A stretch of 64,000 bases of DNA from Microbacterium paludicola (GCF_015235415.1 NZ_JADGLL010000004.1:62001-126000); one strand, 5' to 3'; counted from the stretch's first letter, positions 1 through 12,100 are shown. The notes: a model not told the origin generated them from the sequence alone. Numbers and translations: made by a program.

Positions 1-2
1 CC

Positions 3-128
3 GCCGCGCTCGCGCTGTGCGACGCGCTCGAGGACCGCGAGGTGCGGCTGCTCGGCGTGCGCGCCGAGATGGTGATGCCCGAGGAGGGCGACCCGGTCGA
101 GCGCACACCCGTACGCGGGCGCATCTGA
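3..128 (+). CDS. dinB: DNA polymerase IV (Y family), C-terminal fragment
   Basis: Only the last 41 residues are in the window; the gene begins upstream of base 1. The visible tail carries VRLLGVRAEMV, which resembles the last strand of the little-finger domain of Y-family DNA polymerases (DinB/Pol IV), and it ends in an Arg/Pro-rich tail before TGA. Pol IV carries out error-prone translesion synthesis. The call rests on one short motif with no palm domain visible, so another Y-family member such as ImuB is possible. Confidence 0.6.
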   Translation, partial: AALALCDALEDREVRLLGVRAEMVMPEEGDPVERTPVRGRI

Positions 129-153
129 GCCGCCGCGGTGCGGCTGTCTCGGC

Positions 154-1719
154 TCAGAGGCCCTGGCCACCCTCCCAGAGTCGCTCGGAGCCCCCGTTGA
201 TCATCGCGTCGAGGTGCATCGCCTGCGCGTCGGTGAGGGCCGCGACGTAGTCGATGATCCCGCGTCCGGTCGCGCGGACACGCAGGTCTGGCCCCTCCGC
301 GTCGACGAGCTCCGGATGGTCTCGCCGCAGCCGGTCGTGATCCTCCCCGGCAAGGTCGACGAGGTCCAGCAGGCGCCGCGGCGCACGGCGCACGTCGTGC
401 GGATCGTCGAGCCAGGCGGCGAAACCGTCGACGAGGCGCTCGAGCACGCTCGCCTGGCCGCGCTGGTACACGGCGAGATCGGGTCGCTCCAGGATGAACC
501 GCTGGTGCAGGAACTTCAGCACCGCGACCTCGTGCCAGGCCGCCGTACTGAGGCTGACGTGCCCCGACCGCACGGGCGGTTCGGCGCTCACCGTCACGGA
601 GTGCTGCAGCCGGTTGATCCAGGCGCTGGTGAACTGCGACAGCGAGCGCTCGGCGAGCAGCGAGCCGTCGAACGGCACCGACAGCAGCCCCTCGACGACG
701 TCCTCGTTCACCCGGGACACGGCCTCGATGAAGGCGTCCTCGTCGGCGATCCACGGGTCCTTGTCCGCGAGCCGGCGCCACAGCAGCTCGAGAGATCGGC
801 CGGGCGTGCGCTCGGCGATCCGCAGCTCGGTCGGATCCAGATGAGCGAGTTCGGCCCGTTCACGGCGCCAGGCGCGGAACTCCGACGAGATGGTCGCCTG
901 GTTCAGCAGCCCTGCCCGGTAGAAGTCGTCGAGGTCGTGCAGCGAGTATGCGATGTCATCCGCGATGTCCATCACGGCGCACTCGACGGTCTGCTGATAC
1001 TCGCCGATCGCGGGATACGCCTGGCGGGCATCCTGCATGTCGGCGAGGTCGAGCGCGTAGACCGAGAACTTGTTCGCTCCTCCGCCGGGCGAGGAGGGCG
1101 TCAATCCGCGGGGCGTCTGCGGTCCTCCCGCTCCGTCCCGGCCCTGGCGGCGCAGCCACGGGTACTTCAGCACGGCGGCCCGCACCGCGGCCGTCAGGTT
1201 CAGGCCCGTCCCGGCACGATCGTGCTCGTCGAGGCGGGTGATGATGCGGAACGTCTGGGCGTTGCCCTCGAAGCCCTCGCTCAGGCCGAACCGATCCTTC
1301 GCGAGCCGGTCGAGCGTCTGCTCGCCGAGGTGCCCGAACGGCGGGTGGCCGAGGTCATGGGCCGCGGCCGCGGCCTGCGCGACGACCGGGTCGCAGCCGC
1401 CCAGCTGGGCCACGACGCGTCCCTGGGCTCCCCGGTCGTGCGATACCTGCACGGCGATGGCACGGGCGACGGCCGACACCTTCACCGAATGCGTGAGGCG
1501 GTTGTGGACGGCGAGGCCCGCGCCCGTCTGCGAGATCACCTGCGTGACGGCCGACAGTCGCGAGAAGTACGGCGAGAACCGGATCCGCTCGAGGTCGACG
1601 CGGAACTCCGGATGCCGCTCGCGCCGCTGGAACTCGTCGAGCACCTCGGGGGCGCGCCGGCCCAGGCGCGGATCCGGCGCATCCTGCGCGACCGCTGTGT
1701 CGAACGCCTCACTCATCAT
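154..1719 (-). CDS. dgt: dGTPase-like HD-domain triphosphohydrolase (first of two)
   Basis: The 521-residue protein belongs to the dGTP triphosphohydrolase family, which cleaves dGTP to deoxyguanosine and tripolyphosphate. The HD metal site is visible as H77 in NRLTHS, H121-D122 in AHDLGHPPFGH, and the later acidic helix MDIADDIAYSLHD (about 250-262). It is longer than the usual 400-460 residues because of a Gly/Pro-rich, low-complexity insert at about 190-216. The start is the first of two adjacent ATGs. A TAGCAT box (1726-1731, minus strand) lies six bases upstream, so the mRNA is probably leaderless. A second paralogue lies at 51567-52949. Confidence 0.9.
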   Translation of the reverse strand: MMSEAFDTAVAQDAPDPRLGRRAPEVLDEFQRRERHPEFRVDLERIRFSPYFSRLSAVTQVISQTGAGLAVHNRLTHSVKVSAVARAIAVQVSHDRGAQGRVVAQLGGCDPVVAQAAAAAHDLGHPPFGHLGEQTLDRLAKDRFGLSEGFEGNAQTFRIITRLDEHDRAGTGLNLTAAVRAAVLKYPWLRRQGRDGAGGPQTPRGLTPSSPGGGANKFSVYALDLADMQDARQAYPAIGEYQQTVECAVMDIADDIAYSLHDLDDFYRAGLLNQATISSEFRAWRRERAELAHLDPTELRIAERTPGRSLELLWRRLADKDPWIADEDAFIEAVSRVNEDVVEGLLSVPFDGSLLAERSLSQFTSAWINRLQHSVTVSAEPPVRSGHVSLSTAAWHEVAVLKFLHQRFILERPDLAVYQRGQASVLERLVDGFAAWLDDPHDVRRAPRRLLDLVDLAGEDHDRLRRDHPELVDAEGPDLRVRATGRGIIDYVAALTDAQAMHLDAMINGGSERLWEGGQGL

Positions 1720-1817
1720 CGCCCGATGCTACGACAGGCCGCCGCGCGCGGTGAGGTGCGCGCACCTCACTCGGCGGGTGTGGGGGACCCGCATCGGCGG
1801 GGAGATAGCGTGACCGC

Positions 1818-2318
1818 ATGAGCTTCACGGTGCGCGAGGTCACGGCGGATGACTGGCGGGAGTTCCGCGACATCCGATTGCGGATGCTGCAGGACACCCC
1901 GATCGCGTACGGCGAGACGTACGAGGCGAGCCTCCGCATCGACGAGGCCGAATGGCGAGCCCGCGCGGGTCGTGGGCAGCAGCCGCACAACGCGAGCTTC
2001 GTGGCGGTGGCCGATGACGGAAGCTGGGTCGGCATCATGCGCGGGTTCGTATCCCAGACCCGTGGGCCGATGCTCGTGAGCGTGTTCGTGGACCCTGGCT
2101 GGCGCAGCGCGGCGATCGGCGTCGCTGATGCATTGCTCGACGCGGTCGTGACTTGGGCTCGCGGCGAGGGCGAGACCCTGCGGCTCGAGGTGCACGCGGA
2201 CAATCCCCGCGCGTCCGCGTTCTACCGGCGCAGAGGCTTCCGTGAAACGGGAAACCGCCGCCCGTACGAGTTGCCGCCCTTCGGCGACGAGGTCGAGATG
2301 GAGATGCGCCTGGACTGA
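1818..2318 (+). CDS. GNAT family N-acetyltransferase
   Basis: This 166-residue single-domain protein has the GNAT fold: a strand ending in VSVFVDPGWRSAAIG, which is a degenerate acetyl-CoA-binding motif A, then VHADNPRASAFYRRRGF, the typical motif B with the conserved Asn and Tyr. The acceptor substrate cannot be read from the sequence. The gene is divergent from the neighbouring dgt. TAGCGT (1806-1811) sits six bases before the ATG, indicating a leaderless promoter. Confidence 0.88.
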   Translation: MSFTVREVTADDWREFRDIRLRMLQDTPIAYGETYEASLRIDEAEWRARAGRGQQPHNASFVAVADDGSWVGIMRGFVSQTRGPMLVSVFVDPGWRSAAIGVADALLDAVVTWARGEGETLRLEVHADNPRASAFYRRRGFRETGNRRPYELPPFGDEVEMEMRLD

Positions 2319-2349
2319 GGCGGTTCCTGGCAAGAGCCTGGACGTGATT

Positions 2350-3213
<864 letters not shown>

Positions 3214-3225
3214 GAGCGGTCATTT

Positions 3226-3263
3226 CCTGTGGGCGGCTGCCGGTGACGGCAGCCGCCCACAGG
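3226..3263 (+). terminator. Strong hairpin after the Rpf-like gene
   Basis: A perfect 16-base inverted repeat (3226-3241 with 3248-3263) has a 6-base loop GGTGAC and begins 12 bases after the stop codon. It has no T-run, as is usual for hairpin terminators in high-GC actinobacteria. Confidence 0.75.
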
Positions 3264-3383
3264 CATGAAGGCGGTAACCGAATCGACGGACGATGCCCGG
3301 ATCTACGGACCGGATACGCGAATCGCGTGCGTCGATTCGGTCCATCTCCGTCGTTTCCGCGCCGCATCGCTACCGTTGGACCC

Positions 3384-3419
3384 ATGAGCGTGCAGTCGTC
3401 GATCCAGGTGCGGGGATGA
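3384..3419 (+). CDS. Possible leaderless 11-codon ORF overlapping the DUF1990 start
   Basis: ATG at 3384 lies seven bases after TACCGT (3371-3376), the promoter/start spacing seen at many genes here. It opens an 11-codon frame (MSVQSSIQVRG) whose TGA overlaps the DUF1990 ATG as ATGA. It may feed ribosomes to the next gene by termination-reinitiation. Nothing supports a function for the peptide itself, and the frame could be fortuitous. Confidence 0.3.
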   Translation: MSVQSSIQVRG

Positions 3420-3889
3420 CGGACCCGGCGGCAGCCGTCTGGGCCGCGCCCCGCGGTAGCGGACGGGTCTCCGAGCGCTCGGCCGAGATCGGCCGTGGCG
3501 ATGCGGTCTGGGCCCGTGCGACGGGGGAGTTGCTGTCGTGGGCGGTGAAGACGCGCAGCGGATTCACCATCGCGGATACAACGCCGGTCGCGGCGGCGCA
3601 GCGCCTCGTGGTCGTCGCGAGGGTGGGATGGATCCGGATCCGCGAACCCATCGAGGTCGTCCAGGTTGTGAACAAGACCGACCGTGTCGGCTTCAGTTAT
3701 CGCACGCTGCCTGGCCATCCGGTGTCCGGCGAGGAGGCATTCATCCTGCATCGTGAGGGGGAGGCGATCCGCCTGACGGTGCGCTCGCTGACGCGCCCGG
3801 CAGCACGCGGCGGATGGCGCCTCGCGTGGCCGGCGCTGCTCCTCGTGCAGAGGATCGTGCGGCGCCGCTACCTTCGCGCCCTCCGCTGA
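3416..3889 (+). CDS. DUF1990 family protein
   Basis: This 157-residue protein shows the DUF1990 pattern: GRGDAVWARATGELLSWAVKTRSGF at the start, IREPIEVVQVV in the middle, then GFSYRTLPGHPVSGEEAF (a diagnostic block) and a C-terminal RRRYLRAL. The molecular function of the family is unknown. An upstream in-frame ATG at 3293 would add 41 residues of atypical sequence, so I prefer 3416, which has AGGTG a few bases upstream and overlaps the stop of a short leader frame. Confidence 0.85.
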   Translation: MTDPAAAVWAAPRGSGRVSERSAEIGRGDAVWARATGELLSWAVKTRSGFTIADTTPVAAAQRLVVVARVGWIRIREPIEVVQVVNKTDRVGFSYRTLPGHPVSGEEAFILHREGEAIRLTVRSLTRPAARGGWRLAWPALLLVQRIVRRRYLRALR

Positions 3890-3950
3890 CCAGCGGAACG
3901 GCTCGTCGCTCGCGAGGCCGAGCGTGTCGGCCTGAGCCGATAATGGCTCA

Positions 3951-4340
3951 GTGGAGCCGTGGCAGATGCACGAGTGGTTCGAGGACTATCTCGACGCCCT
4001 GAATCGACACGACCTCGAGCGCATCCGCGAGTTCGTCGATCCCGCCGTGCGTCGGGCTCATCTGCCCGGGGGAGCGGACGCGTGGATCGGTGATCTCGGT
4101 GACCTCTTCCACGCGTTCCCCGACTGGCGATGGCGCCGCATCCAGCTCGTCGTCGAGGATGACCGGATCGCGGCGCACCTGCGGGGGAGCGGCACGCATC
4201 AGGCCGTGTTCCATGGCATCGCCGCAACGCGGCGGCACGTGAACGTCGCGGAGTTCGGGATGTACCGCCTGGCCAAGGGCCGCATCGCCGAGTTCGCGGG
4301 GACCGACCAGCTGGAGCTGCTGACGCAGATCAGCGAGTAA
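3951..4340 (+). CDS. SnoaL-like / NTF2-fold protein
   Basis: The 129-residue protein has the SnoaL-like cone fold signature: an N-terminal helix WFEDYLDALNRHDLERIREFVDP, then FHAFPDWRWRRIQLVVEDDRI, a V(F)HGI strand, and MYRLAKGRIAEF near the end. Such proteins are small cyclases, hydrolases or ligand-binding proteins; the substrate is unknown. GTG start: GATAAT (3939-3944) lies six bases upstream, a near-perfect leaderless promoter. It is the last gene before the dif region. Confidence 0.82.
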   Translation: MEPWQMHEWFEDYLDALNRHDLERIREFVDPAVRRAHLPGGADAWIGDLGDLFHAFPDWRWRRIQLVVEDDRIAAHLRGSGTHQAVFHGIAATRRHVNVAEFGMYRLAKGRIAEFAGTDQLELLTQISE

Positions 4341-4543
4341 CCCTCGCGCCGGTTCGGCAGGATCTGCACGGCCGGTGTCCGATGAAGCCCTCGACCGAGG
4401 TCGAGCTTGCCGACCTGCGTATCGACAGCCTTGGGGAACTGACTGGCGTGCTTGCCTTCGCATGATCGCGGTGCGTGGGTGTGGCCCCCGGGGAGAGCAA
4501 CTCCCGGCATCGCGTTCGCACCTATTAGGGCGTCTGCAATCTG

Positions 4544-4571
4544 TACTGACATAATGTGCATTATCGGCAAG
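4544..4571 (-). other. dif: Putative chromosomal dif site (XerC/XerD recombination site)
   Basis: Read on the minus strand, the 28 bases consist of an arm CTTGCCGATAA (4571-4561), a 6-base centre TGCACA, and an arm TTATGTCAGTA (4554-4544). This is the 11-6-11 layout of bacterial dif. The inner bases form the dyad ATAA...TTAT. The XerD-side TTATGT is shared with E. coli dif, and GCCGATAA...TTATGTCA resembles what I recall of actinobacterial dif sites. It lies in a non-coding gap where gene orientation bias changes. XerC/XerD resolve chromosome dimers here under FtsK control. I could not align it to a curated dif set. Confidence 0.85.
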
Positions 4572-4582
4572 AACACACCGGG

Positions 4583-4763
4583 TCACTCGGTGGCCTCGGC
4601 AGCCGGGGCTTTGCGCTTCTGCCACGGCCACTGCCCGGTGATCTCCAGCTCGAGTGACCAGCTGAGGAACGTCCGGATGACGACGATGCAGGATCGACCG
4701 TCCGAGGAACCGACGGAACCGGCTGCCGCGTCCCACGGTCTCGACGATCTCCTGGAACTCCAT
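4583..4763 (-). pseudogene. Possible small frameshifted coding remnant next to dif
   Basis: On the minus strand, one frame begins MEFQEIVETVGRGSRF with strongly GC-biased third codon positions and then loses that bias. A second frame regains it and ends in TFLSWSLELEITGQWPWQ... before a TGA at 4583, only 11 bases from dif. This looks like a short gene of about 60 codons broken by a frameshift. I recognise no family; it may also be non-coding. Confidence 0.25.
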
Positions 4764-4775
4764 TCATCCGTGCTA

Positions 4776-4796
4776 GCGGCTGCGCGCGACAGCCGC
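4776..4796 (-). terminator. Hairpin downstream of the PNPOx-like gene
   Basis: GCGGCTG (4776-4782) and CAGCCGC (4790-4796) form a 7-base stem with a 7-base loop, about 30 bases beyond the stop codon at 4828 on the minus strand. Confidence 0.5.
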
Positions 4797-4827
4797 CAGC
4801 CCGTTGGCACGGAGACCGGCCGCAGCT

Positions 4828-5249
4828 TCAGGACGACGGCAGATCGGCCGTCAGGCTCTGCGAGACCAGGAACCGGTCGATCTCGACGCGGATCGCGACG
4901 CGCTCGGGGTTCGGCCGCGGCGTCCGGTAACGCGCGGCATACCTTTCCTCGGCGCGGCGGACGGACTCCGGGTCATCCAGAACGCTCGCCGTTCCCTCCA
5001 GCGTCGACCAGTGGCGTCCGTCCACCTGGCACGCAGCGACACGCGGATCGCGCCCGACGAGCTTCGCCTTCAACGACGAGCGTGAGGTGATCACCCACGC
5101 GCACCGATATTCCAGATCGAGGGCTACCCCGACGGGAGTGACGTGGGGCCGGCCGTCTGCGCGCAGCGTCGTCAGCGTGCAGAGGTGCCGCTCGGTCCAG
5201 AACTCGAGAAGCGAAGCCGGAAAGCCGTCCCATTCGGGAACCCAGGAAG

Positions 5250-5253
<4 letters not shown>
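4828..5253 (-). CDS. Pyridoxamine 5'-phosphate oxidase-like / F420-type split-barrel protein
   Basis: This 141-residue protein has the split beta-barrel flavin/F420-binding pattern: LCTLTTLRADGRPHVTPVGVAL near the N-terminus, SSLKAKLVGRDPRVAACQVD in the middle, and VAIRVEIDRFLV near the end. Members reduce diverse substrates with F420 or FMN; the substrate is unknown. Its ATG overlaps the stop of the UvrA-like gene as ATGA, so the two are translationally coupled. The longer upstream reading in the same frame is only the shadow of that gene. Confidence 0.85.
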
Positions 5254-7604
<2,351 letters not shown>

Positions 7605-7658
7605 CGGCGCTCCTTCGTGTCGGTCGTTCCGTGGTCTGGGACGGGGTTGCGGGATGAG

Positions 7659-8081
7659 TCAGCCGCGCTGCTGGATGCGGACCATGTTCCCCGCGGGATC
7701 GCGCAGCGCGAAGTCACGAAGACCGTAGTCCTGATCGATCGGCTCCTGCACGATGTCGACGTCGGGCAGCGCCTGGATGCGCTCGAACACGGCGTCGACG
7801 TCGGGCGTCGCGAGCACGACCCCCGCGTACGTGCCCTTCGCCATCATCTCGGCGATCGTCCCGCGCTCGTCGTCGGTGACGCCGGGGTCGACGGCGGGCG
7901 GGGTGAGCACGATCGACGTGTCGGGCTGCCCCGCGGGACCGACGGTGATCCAGCGCATGTTCTCGTAGCCGACGTCGAGGCGCACCTCGAAGCCCAGCAC
8001 GTCACGGTAGAAGGCGAGCGACGCCTCCGGGTCGGTGTGCGGCAGGAAGCTCGCGTTGATTGTGATGTCCATGTCGGTCAC
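7659..8081 (-). CDS. VOC/glyoxalase family protein
   Basis: The 140-residue protein is a single vicinal-oxygen-chelate domain pair: FLPHTDPEASLAFYRDVLGFEVRLDVG at the start and DYGLRDFALRDPAGNMVRIQQ at the end, both hallmark motifs. Such proteins include glyoxalases, dioxygenases and drug-binding proteins. I chose the GTG at 8081 because it overlaps the TGA of the upstream AraC-type gene as GTGA; an internal ATG at 8072 is possible. The pairing implies the regulator and this protein act in one response. Confidence 0.85.
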   Translation of the reverse strand: MTDMDITINASFLPHTDPEASLAFYRDVLGFEVRLDVGYENMRWITVGPAGQPDTSIVLTPPAVDPGVTDDERGTIAEMMAKGTYAGVVLATPDVDAVFERIQALPDVDIVQEPIDQDYGLRDFALRDPAGNMVRIQQRG

Positions 8082-8524
8082 GTTATCGACGCCCTTGCGG
8101 GCCGCGCTTCTCGATTCCTGACCGGTCTCGTGGCGGACTTCACCACGAGGGACGGAAGCCCCCCGAGCCCGTGCTCGACGCGGCTGCGGTAGACGCTCGG
8201 CGGCATTCCCACCAGCTCGGTGAAGCGCGAGCTGAAGGTGCCGAGCGACGCGCAGCCGACCTCCAAGCAGACCTCGGTCACGCTGAGATCGCCGCGGCGC
8301 AGCAGCGTCATGGCACGCTCGATGCGCCGGGTCATGAGATAGGAGTAGGGCGACTCGCCGTAGGCGGCCTTGAACTGCCGGCTGAGGTGACCGGCCGACA
8401 TGTGCACGCCGCGCGCCAGCGCCTCCACGTCGAGCGGCTTCGCGTACTCGCGGTCCATCCTGTCGCGCACGCGCCGCAGCAGCGCGAGATCGCGCAGACG
8501 GGATTCGTCGACGGCCGGGGTCAC
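8078..8524 (-). CDS. AraC-family transcriptional regulator, DNA-binding domain only
   Basis: The 148-residue protein is essentially just the two-helix-turn-helix AraC domain: EALARGVHMSAGHLSRQFKAAYGESPYSYLMTRRIERA, then VTEVCLEVGCASLGTFSSRFTELVGMPPSVYR. It has no N-terminal ligand domain, so it may act constitutively or sense through a partner. It is coupled to the VOC gene by a GTGA overlap. The GTG start lies six bases after CACGAT (8531-8536, minus strand), consistent with leaderless transcription. Confidence 0.88.
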   Translation of the reverse strand: MTPAVDESRLRDLALLRRVRDRMDREYAKPLDVEALARGVHMSAGHLSRQFKAAYGESPYSYLMTRRIERAMTLLRRGDLSVTEVCLEVGCASLGTFSSRFTELVGMPPSVYRSRVEHGLGGLPSLVVKSATRPVRNREARPARASIT

Positions 8525-8557
8525 ATCCCGATCGTGCCACGACCCGCCGACATGCGC

Positions 8558-9163
8558 TCAGGCGTGGGGCGCTTCCTCGGCGCTGAACTTCGGCGTCGGC
8601 GGTTCCCAGTCCTCGAGGGCGTGGATGAGGCCGCGCGGCGTGGAGACGACGAGCAGTGAATCGCGGAAGGTGTCCGTGACGAACCCCTCCTCGACCATCC
8701 GGTCGACCATCGTGAGCATCGGGCGCCAGAACCCCCGCACGTCGTATATCGCGACGGGCTTGCGATGGATGCCGAGCTGCAACCACGTCCACACCTCGAA
8801 GAACTCCTCGAGGGTGCCGATTCCGCCGGGCAGCGCGACGAACGCGTCGCCGAGCTCGGCCATGCGCATCTTCCGCGCGTGCATGTCGGGGGCGATCTCG
8901 AAGCTCGTGAGATTCGGGTGCGCCATCTCCTTGTCGACGAGCGCCTCGGGCATGACGCCGTGCACCTCGGCGCCGGCCTCGCGCGCGGAGGTCGAGATCG
9001 CGCCCATCAGGCCCACGTTGCCGCCCCCGTAGACCACCCCGATGCCGCGCGCGGCGAACGCCTGCCCGACGTCGACGGCCGCGCGGGCGTATGCCGGGTC
9101 CGCTCCGGCGGATGATCCGGTGAAGACGGTGACGCGGCGGATGGACGTGCGCGTGGTGGTCAT
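8558..9163 (-). CDS. LOG family protein (TIGR00730 type)
   Basis: The 201-residue Rossmann-fold protein has the two family signatures: GGGNVGLMG (about 46-54) and PGGIGTLEE (about 112-120). LOG enzymes release the free base from nucleoside 5'-monophosphates (cytokinin activation in plants and some bacteria). The bacterial role may be general nucleotide hydrolysis. The promoter is divergent from the tricorn gene. TAAGCT (9170-9175, minus strand) is six bases from the ATG. Confidence 0.9.
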   Translation of the reverse strand: MTTTRTSIRRVTVFTGSSAGADPAYARAAVDVGQAFAARGIGVVYGGGNVGLMGAISTSAREAGAEVHGVMPEALVDKEMAHPNLTSFEIAPDMHARKMRMAELGDAFVALPGGIGTLEEFFEVWTWLQLGIHRKPVAIYDVRGFWRPMLTMVDRMVEEGFVTDTFRDSLLVVSTPRGLIHALEDWEPPTPKFSAEEAPHA

Positions 9164-9195
9164 GCCCCCAGCTTACGGAGCCGTAGGTTGAGGGG
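9164..9195. promoter_or_regulatory. Divergent pair of leaderless promoters
   Basis: Only 32 bases separate the LOG-family and tricorn start codons. The minus-strand -10 TAAGCT (9170-9175) and plus-strand -10 TAGGTT (9184-9189) each lie six bases from their start codons, so both mRNAs probably start at the first codon. The -35 regions must then lie inside the opposite gene. Confidence 0.6.
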
Positions 9196-12100
9196 GTGAG
9201 CGCCCGTCCCGCATACCTCCGCTATCCCCATCTCCACGGAGACCTCCTCACGTTCGTCGCGGCCGACGACGTGTGGATCGCCCCGGTCTCCGGAGGGCGC
9301 GCGTGGCGCCTCACGAGCGACATCGCCCCGGTGCGTCAGCCGCGGTTCTCGCCGGACGGTGCGCGTATCGCGTACGTCTCACACCGCGACGGGCATCCGG
9401 AGGTGATGGTCGCCGAGGTCGACTCCGGCGACGTGCGACGGCTCACGCACTGGGGCGCCCAGATGACCTATCTGCTCGGCTGGACCGCGGACGGGCGCAT
9501 CATCGTCGCGTCCAACGGAGGCGAGGCGAACATCCGGCACACGGTCGTGAAGCTCCTCTCTCTCGACGGGTCGTGGGAGCGCCCCGAGATCGGCATGGCG
9601 TCGGGCATCGCCCTTCACGGCGACGGGCGCATCGTGCTCACCACGCCGTGGAGCCGCCCGCCGGCGCACTGGAAGCGCTACCGCGGCGGCACGGCCCCGC
9701 GGCTGTGGCTCGCGCGCGAGGGCGCCGGCGCCTGGGAGCAGCTGCTCACGGAGGACGAGGCGTCGATCACCGACCCCATGTGGCTGGGCGACGCGCTCGT
9801 GTTCGCCTCGGACCGCGCCGCGACGTTCCCCGACCGGGCGGACGAGCAGGCGAACCTCTGGATCTGGGAGACCCCGGGCGAGGGTGCGCCGCGCCTGCTC
9901 ACGCATCAGACGGCGGCGGACGGCTACGTCCGCGACGCGACGACCGACGGAAACCGGATCGTCTGGCACAGCCGGGGACGGATCCGGATCCTCGACAGCC
10001 TCGATGGCGCGCCCCGGACCATCGACGTCACGCTTCCCGGCACCGCCGCCGAGCCGCTGGTGCTGGGCGGAACCCGGCGGCTCGACGCGTTCGCCCCAGA
10101 TCACGACGCCTCCGGCAGCCTCGTCACCTGGCGCGGCAAGGCGTTCTGGCTCGCCCACCGCGAGGGTCCGGCGCGGGCGCTGCTGGCCGATTCGGGCATC
10201 CGCGCGCGGGAGCCGATCGTGCTGGGACGGACGGGATTCGGGGCCGTCGCGAGCGACGCCGACGGCGAGGACGGCATCGACATCCTGTCTCTCGACGGCA
10301 CGCAGCCGCCGCGCCGCCTGCTGTCCGGCGACCTCGGACGCATCCTCCACCTCGCCGCCAGCCCCGGGGGCGACCGCATCGCGGCGATCTCGCACGACGG
10401 CACCGTGCGCGTCGTCGACGTCGCCGGTGGCTCGACGCGCGAGGTCAGCCGCTCCGGCCGCGGCGAGGCGCGGACTCCCCGCTTCTCCCCCGACGGCCGC
10501 TATCTCGCCTGGACCCAGCCGGTGGACGCCGGCGGCGATCTCCACGCGATCTGGATCGCCGACATCCACGCGGCCGGCCCCGCGATCCGGCTGACGACGG
10601 GGCAGTACAACGACCGCTCCCCCGACTTCACGCACGACGGCCGCCATCTCGTGTTCCTGTCGGATCGCACGTTCGATCCCCACTACAACGCCCACGCGTT
10701 CGACCTGGCGTTCGCCGGCGCGACGCGCCCCTGGCTGATCCCGCTGTCGGCCACGGAGCCCGCCCCGTTCGGGCCGAGCGCCGACGGCTGGCCCGTCTCT
10801 CCGGCGCCGAAGCCCGCCGAGGACGAGCGCGTCGTGTGCCCCGACCTGGACGCCGACGGCGCGGAGGAGCGGATCGTGCCGTTCCCCGTTCCGTCCGCGG
10901 AGTACCGCGACCTGCGGTGCGTCGACGGCGGCGTGGTGTGGATCGCCGTCCACCGCGAGCAGGGAGTGCTCGGCTCGCGCCGCGCGGGAGTGAAGGACGA
11001 GCCGACGCCCGACAGCCTCGAGCGCTGGTCGTTCGCCGACCGCCGTGCCGACACCCTCGTCGAGGCGGTGGACCGCTACGCCGTCTCGGGCGACGGACGT
11101 CGCCTGACGGTGCGGCACCGCGACGCCGTCACCGTGGTGCCCGCAGACCGTCCCGCGAAGGACGACGCCGTCAAGGTAGACCTCGGCCGGCTGCGCTTCA
11201 CCGTCGACCGCCCCGCCGAGTGGCGGCAGATGTTCGACGAGAACGCCCGCATCATGCGCGACCACTTCTGGCGGGCCGACATGGACGGCGTCGACTGGGA
11301 CGCGGTCGTCGCCCGCTGGCGTCCCGTCGTCGAGTCCGCGCTCACGCACGACGACGTCGTCGACATCCTGTGGGAGACGGTGGGCGAGCTGAACACCTCG
11401 CACGCCTACGTCACCCCCTCCGCGCCGCTCGGCAACCAGACGCGCCGCCTGGGGTTCCTCGGTGCCGACCTCTCCCCCGCCGAGGGCGGCTGGCGCATCG
11501 ACCGGATCCTGCCGGGCGAATCGAGCGAGCCGAACGCCCGCTCACCGCTGCGTCAGGCCGGCGTCGGCGCGCGCGAGGGCGACCTCATCGTGGCGGTCGA
11601 CGGGAAGCCCGTCGACGAGGTCGCGGGCCCCGCCGCGTCGCTGGTGGGGGCCGCCGACAAGCCCGTCGAGCTCACCCTGCGCCGCGAGGGCGAGGACGAT
11701 CGGCGCGTGGTCGTCGTGCCGCTTCCGGACGAGGAGGTGCTTCGGTATCAGGACTGGGTCCGGTCGCGTCGCGCGTACGTCTCCACCCGCAGCGGCGGAC
11801 GGCTCGGCTACGTGCACGTGCCCGACATGCAGAGCTACGGCTGGGCGCAGCTCCACCGCGACCTGCGCATCGCCACCGACGCCGAGGGCGTGATCGCCGA
11901 CGTGCGCTACAACCGCGGTGGGCACACGAGCCAGCTCGTCGTCGAACGCCTCGCGTCCCGCGTCATCGCCTGGAACGCCGCCCGGCACTTCGAGCAGTTC
12001 GTCCCGGATCCCGATCGCGCACCGCGGGGGCCGGTCGTCCTCGTCGCGAACGAGTTCTCGGGATCCGACGGCGACATCGTCAACGCGCGCGCCCAGGCGC

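Larger units (their letters stand above)
4341..4827. other. Gene-poor interval carrying the dif site
   Basis: These 487 bases contain no convincing intact gene. They hold the putative dif site (4544-4571), a terminator hairpin for the minus-strand gene to the right (4776-4796), and a possibly degraded minus-strand coding remnant (4583-4763). The bases around dif are visibly more AT-rich than the surroundings. Confidence 0.7.

Noticed and set aside
214..1821. A long plus-strand open frame of 535 codons opposite the first dGTPase gene
   Set aside because: It is the antisense shadow of a well-supported HD-domain gene, and its translation is Arg/Val-rich with no domain; GC-rich codon bias opens such frames.
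4544..4571. dif-like target of an integrated mobile element (IMEX type)
   Set aside because: There is only one copy of the site and no integrase, phage or transposase gene nearby, so a native dif site is simpler.
4452..5090. A plus-strand frame of 212 codons across dif and the PNPOx-like gene
   Set aside because: It runs over dif and then antisense to a real gene, and its composition is not protein-like.
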